Shown here piece after piece: positions 1 to 15,200 of a DNA stretch of 64,000 bases. The stretch is from Montifringilla adamsi (taxonomy: Eukaryota; Chordata; Aves; Passeriformes; Passeridae). The translations under genes and the position numbers were made by a program. Every line of letters begins with the position of its first letter. The first letter of the stretch is position 1. The stretch lies in assembly GCA_017590115.1 (NCBI GenBank), contig JAGGNK010015447.1, positions 1,612,001 through 1,676,000 on the forward strand. Reading direction: 5' to 3'. Below the pieces are notes generated by a model. The model was not told the origin of the DNA. It was given only the letters and a program-made list of their open reading frames with translations, and made no database searches.

Positions 1-160
1 AGTTGATGTTTAAAAGCCTTGTGTCTGCTTGGAAACGAAATCACAAGTATTCCTGAGCTACTGTGAATTTAAGCAATGAACTCTCCAAAGTTCACAATGA
101 ACAAGGATGCAGACAGAATGGCTGATGAAAACATTCTATTTTCCCTTTCACATTTGTTAC

Positions 161-219
161 CTTTTCATTTTCTTTCCTTTTCGGTAACCTGCTATATTTT
201 GCCATGGACACGTCATGTT
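161..219 (-). CDS. APPL2: APPL2 exon 7 (last exon inside the window)
   Basis: Completes a Glu codon and encodes HDVSMAKYSRLPKRKENEK before a GTAACA donor. The acceptor is TTCTGTAG/CTACAG-like and the intron to exon 6 is only 116 bp. Human has HDLSMAKYSRLPKKKENEK. The next exon, starting at about residue 159, is beyond the left edge; positions 1-160 are intron. Confidence 0.94.
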
Positions 220-3200
220 CTGTAGACAAGGAATATTTTTTTTTTTTAGAAATGTGATGTGTTTGTGCACAGATTAAACATGTCTTCTTTGCTCTAGCAG
301 CTGCATATGAATAGAAACAGAACAGGGACACATACCATTGCTAGCAAGGCCAAAGAGATCCTTCAGTGTGCTTACTTCTGGAAAAGAGAAATCAAATATT
401 CAAAGTAAAACCAGCTGTGAACACTTTGTTCAACTGAGACCATTTATGGCATATTTACTGCCCAAGTCACTCCAGCCCTTCCACAGCAGAGATGTATACA
501 TTGTGCCTGTCTTGAAATTGCTAAAGCAGATCAGCTGCTAGAGAAATGAATAGGCAGATAGCTAATTAAGGGTGGACTGAGTTTATTTTATTGAGCAAGT
601 TGTCACTTCAAGAAAGATGCCTTATCTGCCAGTGTCATTTCTCCAAAGAAACACCATTTCAGCAGGTTTATTCTGACAAAAGGCCCACCACTATCATGCA
701 AGAGCAGCAGTCCTGAACAATCTGACAGTGCTTACGTGATACTGAGAAATTTAAGACCCAAGGATGTATGAACTAAAGCCTTCTTCCTGTATATGAATCT
801 ACCTCAGTGTGGAACATTTTTGCTAAGCTGCTCTGTGAAAATAAATCTGTATTCAACACACCTGACTGCTGGGTATGGTGCTTGCATTACAAATAATGGC
901 CATGAAATTCTGATACAGGTAGAGAGAAGACAGGCTGAACAGGCAAGGTAACTTCACAAGTGTCAGGCACAAGCTACTCTTAGTATCCCCACCAACATAT
1001 TCCGCAACTGGTAAAAACTCTCTCAAAAAGCTACAAAGAAAGCACATTTACAAGAACAGACATTATGCAACTGTGAAAATACCAAGGGGAAATTGTAGGA
1101 TGTCATCATGGTCTCTGATTATTTTTAGCATCCTACTCATTAATCAGTTTCACTCCACCATTTTTTTTCCCCCCAGAATGCTTCATTATGACTCAGATGA
1201 AGAAAGACAGAAGATTTTTCCATTTGTAAGTAACTTCTATTTAGAGGTTTCTACAATATTCAATGTATAGATGTAACAGGATCAAAAGTAAAAACAGTAA
1301 CACAGTTATTCTTCCTTGCTGCCTTGTGTAATCCCTCTATGACATTCCAATATGGCCAGGCCTCTACTGAAAATGCTGTTCTACAGACTGCATCTGAAAA
1401 AGTGGATAGAATTTTTAAAAAACTGACATCCAAGGAAGTTGAATAAACTTTCATTTTTTGTCATGCAGCAGCTGAAGCTGTGGTTGCAGGCTTCATATTC
1501 ATTTTCATATATTTTTTAATGAACAAGAGGGAAGAATCCATAAATATGGAAAAATAATTACTATCTCTGAGGCAACATGAAAGAGTTGAGGAAGTGCTTA
1601 TACCATCAACATCTTACCATCCAAATTCTGCTTTATATTTGACAGCATATGATAAATAATGTATTGTTAACATAGACACCTGGATGTCCCCATAATTTCC
1701 AATCAGATCCTATAAGGAACTTAAACCAGTCACTGTTTTGCTGTAGTCATTTTGTTTCACATCAAAATGATGTCTACAAAAAGGACATAAGTCTGCAAAA
1801 AGTGAAATGAGCAGTGGGCTTTAAAAAAAAAGAGAAAGAAAGAAATGCTGCTGCAAAAACTCACATTTCTGTTGCGTAAGTAGGTAAGACTGTCCTTGAC
1901 CTTGAATATAAGCTTTTTTCTTTTGTGATTACATAAAATGTTTGTGTTATTGCCTTGGTGTTTAAGTAATGAAATCCGAAATTCGCGAAATCAGGTAACT
2001 TGCATGGAACTACCCTTGCATGGCAAGGATTTAAAGAGGACTGATTCCTTAAAAAGGAGGGAATATACTATTCTCCGAAGTTAAAACAACATTCTTGCCT
2101 GTGCTTGTCAAACAGCCCCAGACTTCGGAAGTGGAATAAATACTGATTGCAAGCCCAATTCACTGCTAAATATTCCTTCTGGCAATTACAACATCAGTGA
2201 CTTCAGTGAAATTACACTAGTATAAAAACACAGTGACCCAACAAAGAACAAAGCTGTATATTTTTAAACTTGCACCATATGGTGCATAAAATGTTATGTG
2301 GTGAACTTGAACTGGTTTTGTCTGAGTAAGAGCATGCACCTGTCAATGAAACTGAAATAGCAGAAAAAAACCCCACAAACTTTTCTGTGAATCATCAAAG
2401 AACAAATTAATACATGGCATTATTTCTCAGTTTGTGATGAAATAAACAAGCAGGAGCATATAAGGAAAACTGAAACTTAGAATATAACTTACCTGTGAGA
2501 TCTTTTTCTCGAAATTGTATTATTGGGAGAATCATTGTATCTGCAAGCTGTTTTGCCAGTTCAGAATGAAGAATATTGAGCTGAAACAGAGAACTGTTCT
2601 GTACATAAAAAACCCCAAACCACACAGAACATCAAAACACACCAACCATCTGTGTCCAGTGGATATAATGTACTTCAATGCTTGAAATACACTTCTCATG
2701 GTATCTGAGACAGATGGGGATGTCTCCCTAAATGCTTCATTCCTGCCTGCTATTTCCCAAGGATCCAAGAACTTCTCAGCTCCCACATAATGGATTAGGG
2801 TAATTCACTTGACCATTAATTCTAATGCTTAACCCAACAGGATTTAAACTATAATTATCCTTTATTAACCTGTTTTTGTTAAGTCTCAATGCCATGGAGT
2901 TACAGTCCCACCACCATAACTACAGTGTCTTTCCATGAACAAAGGTTAACCAGGACACAATCACAACAGGGGGCAACCACAACAAAAGGTCCCATTCAAT
3001 ATTTTACCTTCATAGCAGTTCCCCATTCCTGTTTTTGTGTTTCTAAACCTCAGCACACAGCTGTTTTAAAGCACCCATGTGGCACCATTTAGGATGAAGG
3101 CAGGCAAGGCTCTCATGTCAACAGTGGCCTGCTAAGAATACGAGATGTGTGCAGGGAGGACAGCTATCAATCACACTGCTGGAGGTGACATCCTGCCTGT

Positions 3201-6200
3201 CTGCTCAGTGTCCTGGATACCTCCAGGCAGCCTCATGCAGGTAAGGGTGAACTGAGGATTTCCCATGAGATAATACAATTCAATGCTGACAGAACAGACA
3301 ACTAAAACAGGAACAAGGGGAAGCTAACACACAGAAAAGGAGGCCAAGGAATGGAGCAAGTTCTCGTGAGGGAAAATGTGACTGACAGAACTGAGGAGCA
3401 ACTTCCAGCTTTCTGCCCCCAAATGGCACCATTCTTTTGAAACTGGGAAGGAGAAAGTTCTTGTTTTGATCTATTTGGAGCTCACATAAGCAATTGCAAG
3501 ACTTGTGATAAAAAATGCTCCTTTCAAGCATCCTGAGAACACACATGCAACAAGAAAAGCCTAAAAAAGAAGCAAACCTTTGGGATTCCTCTCACTACAT
3601 CCTCAGAGTTATCCATGGGCTCTAAAACTTTTAACTTTACTTTTTGTTCCACAACCCTCTCCCCTTTCCCAAACAGCAGACCAAACAGTACAGCCTTTTG
3701 CCTTCTCAATCAAAGTTGGAAGTAGACCAACAAGAACAGATTTTCTGATGGCACAGCACTGCTCAAAGCAGAGAAAGTGATTCGATGAAACCTAAGCAAG
3801 AAGGACCAAGATACCAAGGCCATACTGAAATGTTATATTGGCAGGTCTAACAAAAGCATTTACAAACACTTCCAGTACTTAGCAGAAACCTCCAGGGCAT
3901 GGGGGTATTCACTGCACACAGATTCACTGTCTTCACCTCACAGTACTGCAGCGTTCCCCAGACATCTCTGGATTCTGCATGATCTCACAGCAACTAAACT
4001 GCAACTTTACCAATCCACAGCTGCCCTGCATCCATACCTAGCAAGTTTTGGAGCAAACTGCAGTGTTTAAAGCTTAGAAATGTGTCATTTTAATATGGAA
4101 TTATATAAAAGATTGCCCTAGCCTAGATGACACATCCTGTTTTAGTCTCTCTTTAAGTTCCCCTAGGAAATTCAGCCTTGCTCTGAGAACAGAATATGGG
4201 ATGAAGCCACAGAAACCGCTTTAACCATTATGGAAGGGTGGTATCAAACTTCTTTATCCAAAATTAAACTACTCTAAAACTCAGGCACAATCTAGCCTTC
4301 AGTGGGAAGGCTCTGAATCAAAAGGAGAGACCCAAAGAAAAAACACTAATATTCTGTATGGTAAAAAGAGAATATTAGCAATTCAAATTACCTCATCCAC
4401 AACTTTTGAGAAATAATGGAGGGTGGATATCACTTCTTCATCTCCTTTACCTAAGGCAAAATGCTGAAAATAGAAACACACATTTGGTCCATAAATTAAT
4501 AAAGATGAATATAAAATACAACACACGTTTTACTACAAATCTAATGAATATTTCTACAAAATAAAACAAATGCTAAAAATAAATGTAAAAACAGATGCTC
4601 ATTAACATACATTGTTTTACCCTGCTCTTCTTGTGTTAAATGAATGGATTTTGGACAACACTTAATTCTTATTATACTCATTTTAAAGTCATAGAACTGG
4701 AACAAACTGACTCATATCTTCATAAATTTATTAACTCAAATTTTGTACCTTTTTGGGTTTTTTCTAATGTGGTTCTTTTATTTTTTAAAGATTCTCAGAA
4801 ATTACCCAACTCCCTTGAACATCCTGGGGAAATTCACAACTGCCTTCGCATGAAAGCAAATGCCCTGAGCACTTCCAGAAAACACAGTTTAGAGAATTCT
4901 TCACAAGTGCTGAGGCAGAAAAGAAATCAAAGTCATGTGTTGAACATACCTGCTTTTCATAGGCAAGGAGCTGCTTTGAAAGCTGTTGTGTGGCAAGACA
5001 CATTTCATTCTACAAATAAAAATGACATGTTAATAGAAATAATGAAAGGTCCCCAGTGCTGCTGTTACCACTAATTTGTTAGCAACTTCTGGACTGAATC
5101 TGAAACTACTTTGACAAACATTCAGTTGTGTGCAAACAGCTAGTCCCAAAATACCTGCACAGATGTCCTGTTTTCAGTTAGGATAGAGTTAATTTCTTCT
5201 CAGCAGCTGTTACAGCGCTGTGTTTTGGATTTAGAGTAAGAATAGTGCTGAAAACACACTAATGTTTTGGATTTTTTGTGAAGTCGTGTTTATACTAAGT
5301 AAATGATTTTTTTTCCTTGTCCCGCACTCAGCCAGTGAGAGGGCACGCAAAAGAAGCCAGTGGGAGGGAGCACAGCTGGGACAGACAACCCAAAAGGACC
5401 AAAGGGATATTCCACACCATGGAACATCATGTCCAGTAAATAAACTGGGGCAAATACCCTAAAGGGAGGCCAAGCTGGGTTCAGGAAGGGAGCCCTGGCA
5501 TCAGTTAGTGGGTGGTGACAGCTGCAATGTGCATCACCTTTTTTTTTCCTTTTTATTATCATTATTATAATTTACCATTATTATTTTACTTTATTTTCAA
5601 TTATTAAACTTCCTTTATCTCAAAATACAAGTTTTACTTTGATTCTCCTCCCCATTCCACTGGGGTGATGGGAATAGAAATGGGGTTAAGCAAGCCCCAC
5701 AAATGGGGCTGGCAGAATTTCCAGCTGGGCTTAAACCATGACAACAGAGAAGCAGCAGTAAGAGGTACATACTTCAGATCTACAGTTTAACTACTTTGAA
5801 CAGAGCTAAGATTTGGGCATTTGGTTCTAGGCTTGGGTTTCTCCCCATCACAAGAATATAACAAAACTAGAACAACCTCAAAGATGTAGGCTGCCATATC
5901 AGCATAAGAATGTTTCATACTGGTTAATCATCTCTCCCCAAAACCTACATCAATAAAGTGAACCAGAAGATGTGCCTCCGTAATGCATTCACGCTCAGGG
6001 AATGTACCAATGTCATTACAGCACTTTAAGTGGCTACAAGAGCACAAACCAGCACATCTCTCTTTTCCTGAAAATATACACACACTTAAGATGTGCTTAC
6101 ACCAGGTAAGATTTGTAGAGAAGTTGTATAATTTTACTTGACAGCTGGAAAAACCAGACAAGCACTTGGATATGTCAATCTTTAATCAAGGTATTCCTAA

Positions 6201-9200
6201 CACTAGCATATCAACTGCTCTGTCCCTGATCTATTAATGAGGACTTAGAACAAGAATACAAGAAATAAGGGAAGGGGGTAACTGACATCTGTCTCAACCC
6301 CTATCAGATCCTTCTCGTCCTCAGAAATGCAGAGAACTAGTAACTTTAAATTTAATTTTACACCTTAACAAACTATTCCTGTCTTCAAATATATAAGGCC
6401 ATAGAGAGTTTGTAAAACTAGGAGCAGATCTCTGAACTGCTTCAGTAGAGCCCTTTTTACTAGGGCTGATACAGAAATCCATTAAAACTGGGACAGAGCT
6501 TGTGTGCTTTCTTATTGTCCCATGTCATCCTGAGTAAGCAGAGCCCAGCACAGTGAAGTATCTGGGCCAGAGACCCTGAAACACCCTTTGCTCTGGCCTG
6601 CTGCCACCTGTGACATACTGCATTACAGCCTGGTGCTTCTGCTCCGCCTTGGCACACCAGGAACGGGGGCTCATAGGGCAGAAGGGCCCAACTTTCAGTC
6701 AGTGTTAAAGTGTGCTCAAGTGCTCAGGGGAAAAATAAAAAAAGCCAAACCAAACCAGCCACTGCATGTGAACACAGGACAGGAAAAGCTGAATGAGGTA
6801 ATTTTGACCATCTTAAAACACCATGGCGATAACACTCCCAGGCAGGAGGATATGGCACAGCAGAGGCTCCCGAGGCATCAACAGGAGTTCAAAGCTGAGA
6901 TAATGTGGGCTCATGCTCAGATCATGCACACCCTATGACTATTCTCACTTCACAGTGAGTGATTAGTCTTATTTCTTGTCTCAGCCCAATTTATTAATAA
7001 GCACACTTTCACACAACAGTACTGCCAATGGTTCCTGTAAGATTTGCAGGAGTTTTTACAGATTACGTAGTTTTTACAATGAAAAAGCTTTACACAAACA
7101 CTTGGTATTTAAGTATTTCCCAAGCTAAAGGATGGAAAAGGATGTTCTGCCTCATAATAAAAAACAAACCATGTTAAGGGTTTGTTTTTTATTATGATAT
7201 GGATAGGAATGAGGCTTAATTATCTGTCCCCAAGCAGTAAGAACACCAGAGAGACTGTGCCACCTTCAAAGTGGCAGCTAGCAAGCAATGAGTTTATGAC
7301 AGGGAGGACAGGACTCCCTGCAAGTATACAGAAGACATTTAAAGGGTTTGTTTGTATGCATGCGGGAGGAAATTCATATTACAAAAAACAAGCAGAAGTT
7401 CTCAGACCTGGCATCTTTCTCATAAACACAATCTCAAAGACAGTCTTCTTGCAGTTCCTACCCAGCTCTAAGTCCTCACACAACAACTGTGATGCTACCT
7501 ATAAATTGTACAGCTGGATCAGGATGAGAGAAATCTTTTGAAATAAACCAAGTATCAGAAACATGCCTCTTTTCCCCATTTGTTTCAATTTATTCATTCC
7601 TGCAAAGTCTGCAGTTTTGTGATCTCCTCTGAATCTGGAAAAGACATGCTTCTGGCCTAAGTCTGCTAACACTACAAGAAGCTTCAGAATGATGGGCTGA
7701 TACAAACAAACAAACAAAATCCCCATACCCAAAAAACCCTGGCCAAAGACACCCTGTTTTTTTTGTGTTCACCATCCACAAAGCTTCTACCAGTTTGGTT
7801 TTTAGACTCAATCCTCAATTTCCTCACTTAACATTCAAAGGGCATCACTACTCATCTGTGTGGGGCAGTTTGAAGATGGGCAGTGTAAAGAGGTGTGCGG
7901 AATAAGCATCTTCCAGGGGTCACCACTCCCCAGGAGTGGTCTCCAGTATGTGACAGGATAATGGGAGAACACAGAAACCCTGAGGATCTCAAAGGGGTGT
8001 AAATGAACACCACCTTACCAAGTACACAACCAGGCTACAACAGTTAATTACAGACCCCACACAGACATTCATAGCCTATTACTCCAGACACAGAACAAAT
8101 TGAGAGGCGTGCCTGACACAAAAGTTACTTTGGGATTTTAGGCTGATTTGGGGACAACAGTTCCATGTACTACTCACAAACCACTGCTGCCAGCTGGTCA
8201 CATTTTTCATTTATTGGCTCAGTTCTTTGTGTCAGAACACCACAAACTTGTTACTCAATCCCTACCCATGTGGAAAAATTAATCCTTGGTCCTTCATCTT
8301 CCCTCCTAACACCTGCTAGACTTAGTTCCCATTAGAGGTACAAAATCATTCATTGTATCATTTGGGAAAAAAAAAAACCCAAACAAAAAGCAAAACAAAA
8401 CAGACACACGTTCAAAAACTGTAAACAACAAAAAATTAAGCTAGCAAGCTGAAACACACTCCATTGCATAAGGAACAGGAAGCAAGTAAAATGCTCTGCT
8501 GACCTAGTGGTAATACTGCATTGCTAAGCACACTAATCTGGGAAAGTTTGGTTTAATCCTCCTCCCATTTCTTCCTAATCAGCCTTTTCCCCTCCCCCTG
8601 CCCTGCTGCCATTCAGTTCCAAGACTTAGAAGTTATTTGCATTGCTTCATTGACAGATCCACTAAATCCAGGCAAATTATTTTAACAGGTTTTAATCTAT
8701 TTCCAAGACATTTTCCCATGGATACAGCAACATTGATTTGCTTTGTCCTGAAGTGACTGCAATGCAATATACCATTGCAAAAGAAAAACTACAATACATT
8801 CCTGACTCTACATCTCTTCCATATTATCTTGACATTTCAGAATTCATCCCACATTTATGGAGAAGGACACCTATTAATGAGATAATATATCAAGCAAAAA
8901 CTCAAAAAAAAAAATCCTGAACAGAAATTGAAGCTTTCTAAATAAGGCAAACTTAACCAGTAGTGGGCCTTGCAAATAAATTAATTTGCACTAAATGGTT
9001 TTGCTTAACAGGTAAGACATCTCTGCAGCATTAATATAAAAAAAAAAAGTGTAGCAGAAGGAAGAAAAAAACATATGTAAATAAGTATAATTAAATCAGT
9101 AGTGATTACAGATGTGCTGACTTCTTTTTCCCCCTTTTCTCTAACCCTGGCTTGCATGACAGCCCTAGGAATAAATTTCTGCAAGTCCAGCTCAAATGGA

Positions 9201-12200
9201 TAAGGTAATGGAAGTGGGTCTTGATTCTAGCATTAATCTACCAGAAATGAAAAACAGCTAGTTTAAAAAATATTGTTTAATTTTCAAGTTACTTCAATAC
9301 TTGATCCAGCCTTCAAATAACTCAGTAGGGAAAAAAAAAAGTCCTTCTTACTTTCTAAGCTAGTGCCCAGAGTAAAGACATGTGGTTGATTCCACCTTCT
9401 TCATTATCACTTTTATTCACTAAGCTGTTCTTATTGTCAGAAGAGACTGATTTTTCTCTAACCTCTGTAATAAAATATCCATGCCATTTACAATTTCCCA
9501 GTGAGGCAGTCCATCCATTTTTAGGATCTCTGTATTTTTCCAAAATAAACTCTGAGGACTAATCTGCTGAAATCCAAAGATATTTCTGTAGACAGTTGTC
9601 TAACAGACAACAGATTTGAGGGCATGTAAAGGATTAAGTCGAGCTATAAATTAACTTCTAAAGACACAGATTTATTCCAGCACATCCAGTTCAAATCCCA
9701 GTCTACTGAAGCTTTCTGTGAAGAACTTCCCTACTCCAGCTACAGTTGGCATTTTTTAAACTGCAAGGAACTATAACACAGAACTGCCAAAGGCTGCTTC
9801 ATATAAACAAGCAAGACACTGGTAAAGGTATTTATCCATGCACTCTGAATGTGCAGAATGACACATAATAAATTTTGGCTTACATCTGGGAAAACTTAAT
9901 GCCTCATCAAAGAGAAAAAAGACCCAGATATGTGGTTGAAGCAGAAGACCCAGGAGGTAGTTGCAGCCTGTCCACCCCTTCAGAACCTTTAAAATCAGGC
10001 ACAGAACAGAAAGAACTGGGTCTTGATACAATAGTTTTATGCAGCTCCATTTACATATGCTTATCTTCTGACAAAACAGAATTATCCAGCAATCTAGTAA
10101 ATGGCACAGTCCTGCAGGTTTAGGTTTGCATATTAAATGGCTTGGAAACATGAACCCAGGGTTGCAGAAGCTAAGCCTCACCAGAGTGCTCAGGCTGCAC
10201 AGCACTTTACAAGATCAGGCTAACATATGGCTTGCCCTGGTGCTGATTCACAGCATGGCATCCCATCCTAACAAACGGGAACAGTTCAGCAAAGGATCAT
10301 CCAATAGCTCCAAGGAACGGAAGCCACCAGTCAAAGCTCTGCTGAAAAACACCAAAAGCAGCTACAACAGGATGGTTAGCTCAGTACAGAAAGAACCTTT
10401 TCTGTCAAAACAATTACTATCAGCACAGTATCCATACATTTATGCTGCCTCAGATCTCCAGATCCTCCTTAGCACAATGCTAACCTGTTTCCAGGCACGG
10501 TGAAAACTCTGACTTTATAGGCAGCACTAAACCCAACGCCCATGCCTTTGTAGATACATTAGTTCTCATGTGGTAATCTTCTGCTTATCTCTGTCAGCAA
10601 TATATGGTGAATAAGCCTCAAAAAGGTAAGATGCAAACTTACAAGTATGGAATAATAATACACACAGTATTTCACAGAAGTCAGTGATGACAATTGTAGT
10701 TTATTGCAAATGTTTGTCCCATTCTAACACTCTGTTGAAACTTCTCTATATTGAATTAGAAGTTTATAAAATGCTAACTTAATTTTTATTCCATCAAAAT
10801 GTTTTAGGAAAAAAAAAGTCTTATAATTTGAAAAGCCAACCCAATTGCTCCCTTAGACATGAAAAGAAAATAATTAAAAGAAAAGGTGCATCAGTGCTTG
10901 CTTGCTAAATAAGCAAGAACTCTCAGCACTTGGGGTTGACTATGCAACATAATAAATATGAAAGTCCATGCATAGCCTAAAGAGCCTGACACCCAGCTAC
11001 TGAGTTACAGCCTCCTGAAGGCAATACACAGGAAAATCAAACAAGCAGCACTGTTGAAAAATGCAGACGTGAGGAATCCTGAATTTGCAGAGAAGTAACA
11101 CTTAAAAAGCACTACTTAAAAAATAGCTTGACAGATTCAAGCTGTCCTGACACCCATGTAATGTGGTACCTATAAACCAAGACTATTCCGTAACTGTCAA
11201 AAGTTTCTCTAAGAGTCTGGATGTAAAAAGGCAGTGAGCCACAGTGGTTGTTGCTGCTTTGCCTGTATGCCTCTGAAATCACAAGAAAAATGCTCACAGA
11301 GACAGAGATGCTGAACAAGATCATACTTCACAATTCCCATGCTTTTCTCTCTCCAGATATATTGATAAAGACAACATGTGCTTCTTTCTACTCCTCTTCT
11401 GACATCACTGCCCCTCTATCTAGACAGGTTTGTGAGGACTCATGAGATGAAATATCTTTACAATGACAAAATACTGCATCTTACTCTCCTCTCATCTGCT
11501 CAACTGTTCATCCCTTCTAATAGTCAGCAGAGACACAAGAGTCTCCTAAGTCTCCTTAAGGCATTTTGCTTCAAGTGAAGATTCTCGGCTCAGCCATTTC
11601 TAGAGCATGATGAAGAACTGGAAATGATAGCAAAGCTCTGAAAACAATTTACTGTGACAGTGGTCAGGAAGGCAAACTGGACACACTTTGCTCATACACT
11701 ATTGCAAGAGCCTCAGCATTGTAAATTAAGCAAAATAAATTTTCTAACAGTTGTTGCTTGCTGCTGCTTTATAATATTGGTAATAAAACATCCAGATTGA
11801 CAAACACAACATTCACAGAAATCAGCAGTAATGCCAGATGCAACATCAGGGCTTGCATAGAAAAAGGAAGCACTACAAGAATAAACTCTGTAAGGAAGAT
11901 CTCCTGTATAAGACCACTACTGTGGTAATATTCCAGGGTACTACAGCACAGCTGGGAGATCTACAGTAGGAAGAGTAATATGTGCTCACACGGGTGTGGT
12001 TTATTTGATGAATATAAAAATGCTTCACTGTGCCTCACTGTATTTAATCACATTGGTTTGCCAGATCAACCAAGCCTCACACCTCCAGTGCTACTTTCGG
12101 GTTCTGTGACTTCTCCTTAATCAGGGCATCAGGGCAACCTCACTCCTTCAGTGCCACTTTTGGGTCCTGTGACTTCTCCTTAATCAGGGCATCAGGGCAA

Positions 12201-15200
12201 CCTCACTCCACCAGCGGCACTTTTGGGTCCTGTGGCTTCTCCTTAATCAGGGCATCGCACACTGCATCTGCCTTGTAGCATCACAGCCTCTTTTGCACTA
12301 AAGAGTCACCACCTGATCCCATGTGGTGTGGGTGTCCAGGGAGGTGAGAGCACTGTCCTCATCCTGCAGGGCAACCAGAGGCTTGTAAAGCACTGAGGGC
12401 CTTGCAGCCAAGGCAATCTGCTACCCACGCATCTCCCAGCTGCAGCCCAGGCAGCAGAGCCACTGCTGCACAGGATGCTGCACATCCCTCCTTACACTCT
12501 TTCTAAAGTCCTGCTCAGACACTTGTAAACCTGAAAAGATGTTTAAAAGGATTCCTATTTTCCTAAATGTTTTTTAAAAATATGGGCAAGTATTTCTTTT
12601 TCACACTCCTTTCAAATGCACTGATCCAAGTGCTTAAAGCAGTTTAAGCTGTCATTTTACAAATTTAGTGTGGCTCTCCACACAGAGCAGCGTTTTGGCA
12701 CAGCTATAGACAGCTATATGAATATAACCACACAGTTAATTAACAGCATGCAGTTGGTACTAATTGCTACTCCCCTGAGACTGCACTGAATCTCTTCAGA
12801 ACCTTTAACTATTGTTATTTGATCACAAGTTAAAGTGTTTTGAATTACACGAAAATCTGAGATTTCATCACAAGAAACACCAAATTTCTAGTAAGCTAGC
12901 CAAAAAAAATCGTGAAAACATGGTTAAGTCATCTGGGAAATGTTAAAGTTCAGAAAAACTATTGAAGAAAACAGAATTAACATTTTTTAAACTGTCGTAA
13001 GTGTTTTCAGGGGGCACAAACCCTGAATTTTCAGTACTGGAGACTAGTACAACCCACTGATGCTTTGTCTGACTGCCTTGACTGTGATCCCAGTTATTTT
13101 ATGGCCATTGCTTTAAAGTAGATCAGTAACTGTAATTCCTATCTTACAGACAGAAATCAGAGGAGGAGATGACAATGACTTTGCAAAGAGAAAATTTGAC
13201 TTCGCAGAGACAAGATTTAAGTAATGAAAATAAAAAGGCAATTTCGGAATTGGCTTCTCAATACTCTCAGCTTTTACAGTGTTGGTAACACTTCCTAATA
13301 TGCCGCTATTGAGGCCCAGATAACACATCAACAAAAGTGCTTTTTCTCTCAAGCTGTGATTAGGCAGCCAAGAAATACCACATACATTTTTCTTAACTGT
13401 CCATAACTAACTTTATGTTTAGTAGGCAGTTCAGCATTACCCTTCTATTTCTACATCTCAAAACTGCATCAAACTCCAAAGACCTGTTTTAAAGACTATA
13501 TCAAATATTCACAAGTGACTGAATATTTACATCAAACTAAAGTAGTGTTCAGGACAGAAGTGGAGAAAAAGTGCAGGAAAAATTAAGTAGACTCAGTAGG
13601 ACTGCAAAACAGTGATGGGTAAATGTACTGAGACAATGAGAAGAAAAAGGAAATGTAATTGTGGTGAAACAGAAATGGAGAAGTCTAAAAACCAAGATGA
13701 AAAGGAAGAGGCAAAGAAAAGCAAAAAAAGCCCTTTTTCTTGAATCACATAGAGCAACCACTTCCTAAAATTCCATCCTAAAATGTCAGCAGCAGCGGAA
13801 AAGGACATGAAGCCCTCAAGTTGGACATTAAAAATCAGATTTATCTCCTGATTCCCTTCTTCATCCTTTTCAATCCTTCCCAGTCTTTGCTGTCAGATTC
13901 CTACCACACAAGGTGCCCACACTCTTTGTTGTTCTTAAAGCACAGTGACTCTGCCTATCCCTGACCTTCAGTGTTGATTTCATGCCATCTCTCGAGCCCA
14001 CGGCCATGCCCTGCATCATTTCCTATGTACCTAAGCTGTGCTGCAAACCTCTGGCTGCTCTTCATTTGCACAACATCCAAGACGTGAAGACTTTGAAGCT
14101 CTCCAAAGCTGGATCTTCCAGGTGTAGGCAGCCAGATCCTGGGCAAATGGTTCTTCCATGTCAAACTATCAGTCACCCAAAGAGCAATCCCACCAAATGG
14201 ATGTACACTTGCTTATAGCAAGATTTACAGCTGAGCTGATTTCTAATAGTGTAGGGATCAGGCACTCTTCAGGGAAATTCAAAATACCCCTGAGCTCTTA
14301 ACCTCTCTGTGGGCTCTGATTTACTGGTTTAAGAATAGAAAAGTTGTTTCTAGTGAACTCAGGAATTTAACCTACATAAATACTTGCAAAACTTCCATGA
14401 GACCATGTGTGTCTTTAAAGACCCAGATATGGCATTTTGAAACACCTAATTTTATGCACATGGGAATCAGCTTCACTGAAAATCACTCAGATTTACATTT
14501 TCCAAAGCACTGGATATAATTTCTCTTACAGGTTTTACCTTCAAAGGGATTTAGTCATCTAGGTCATGTAAACACTCTAGAAAATGTTATTTTTTCTGCT
14601 CCTGCTCATTTTTTTTTCACAACTACTCTAGGCACTTCACTTTAGTATAAACCAAAGTGCACATCTGCTCTGTAATCAATGGACATGGGCAGTTCCCTCC
14701 ATGAGGCGAGTCACAGCATCAAAGCGAGGTGCCTAAAGTCATTGTGCAGACCTGGGAATCATGTCTGCATTTTGGCAAGCAATTTTGTCAAGGCTCGCCT
14801 CCCAATGTACCATTAAGTAAGGACACAGCACAGTTTTATTCTGATTAATTGTTTGCAGACAAAGTAAAGAACTTTTTTTTTTTTTTAATGACTACAACTT
14901 TTCTGAGCATCAAGGCAGGAGGAGGTTGAGCTATCAGATTAAAAACACCCACAACTCTTCTTAAACCACAGAAGGAACATGTACTTAGTAACTCTAATGT
15001 AAATAACAGCATCATAATAGCAATTTATCTTCTAATCCACATTGAACAAAAGAAATACAAATGAAAAATTACCTGGGCACCATAGACTCGTTGCATTGCC
15101 TGAAGCAACTGGTTTGTGTATTCTGTAAGGGTTCCTGCATCTTCTTCAAAGACACTGAGCAAAGAACGAGTCTTCAATAAAAGAAAAAAAGCAAAGTTTT

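Larger units (their letters stand above)
5010..15072. other. APPL2 intron between exons 2 and 3 (10 kb)
   Basis: The largest intron seen in the gene, 10063 bp. It holds an avian LTR at 5169-5743, a perfect inverted repeat at 7152-7197 and a 63-bp tandem repeat at about 12072-12260, described separately. The remainder is unremarkable AT-rich DNA without recognised genes. Confidence 0.6.

Noticed and set aside
4640..5074. 144-codon plus-strand open frame
   Set aside because: It lies antisense to APPL2 exon 3, has no recognisable similarity, and owes part of its length to the conserved exon on the other strand.
14265..14340. Possible MIR 3' part (CTTAACCTCTCTGTGGGCTC)
   Set aside because: One short word match only; could be chance.
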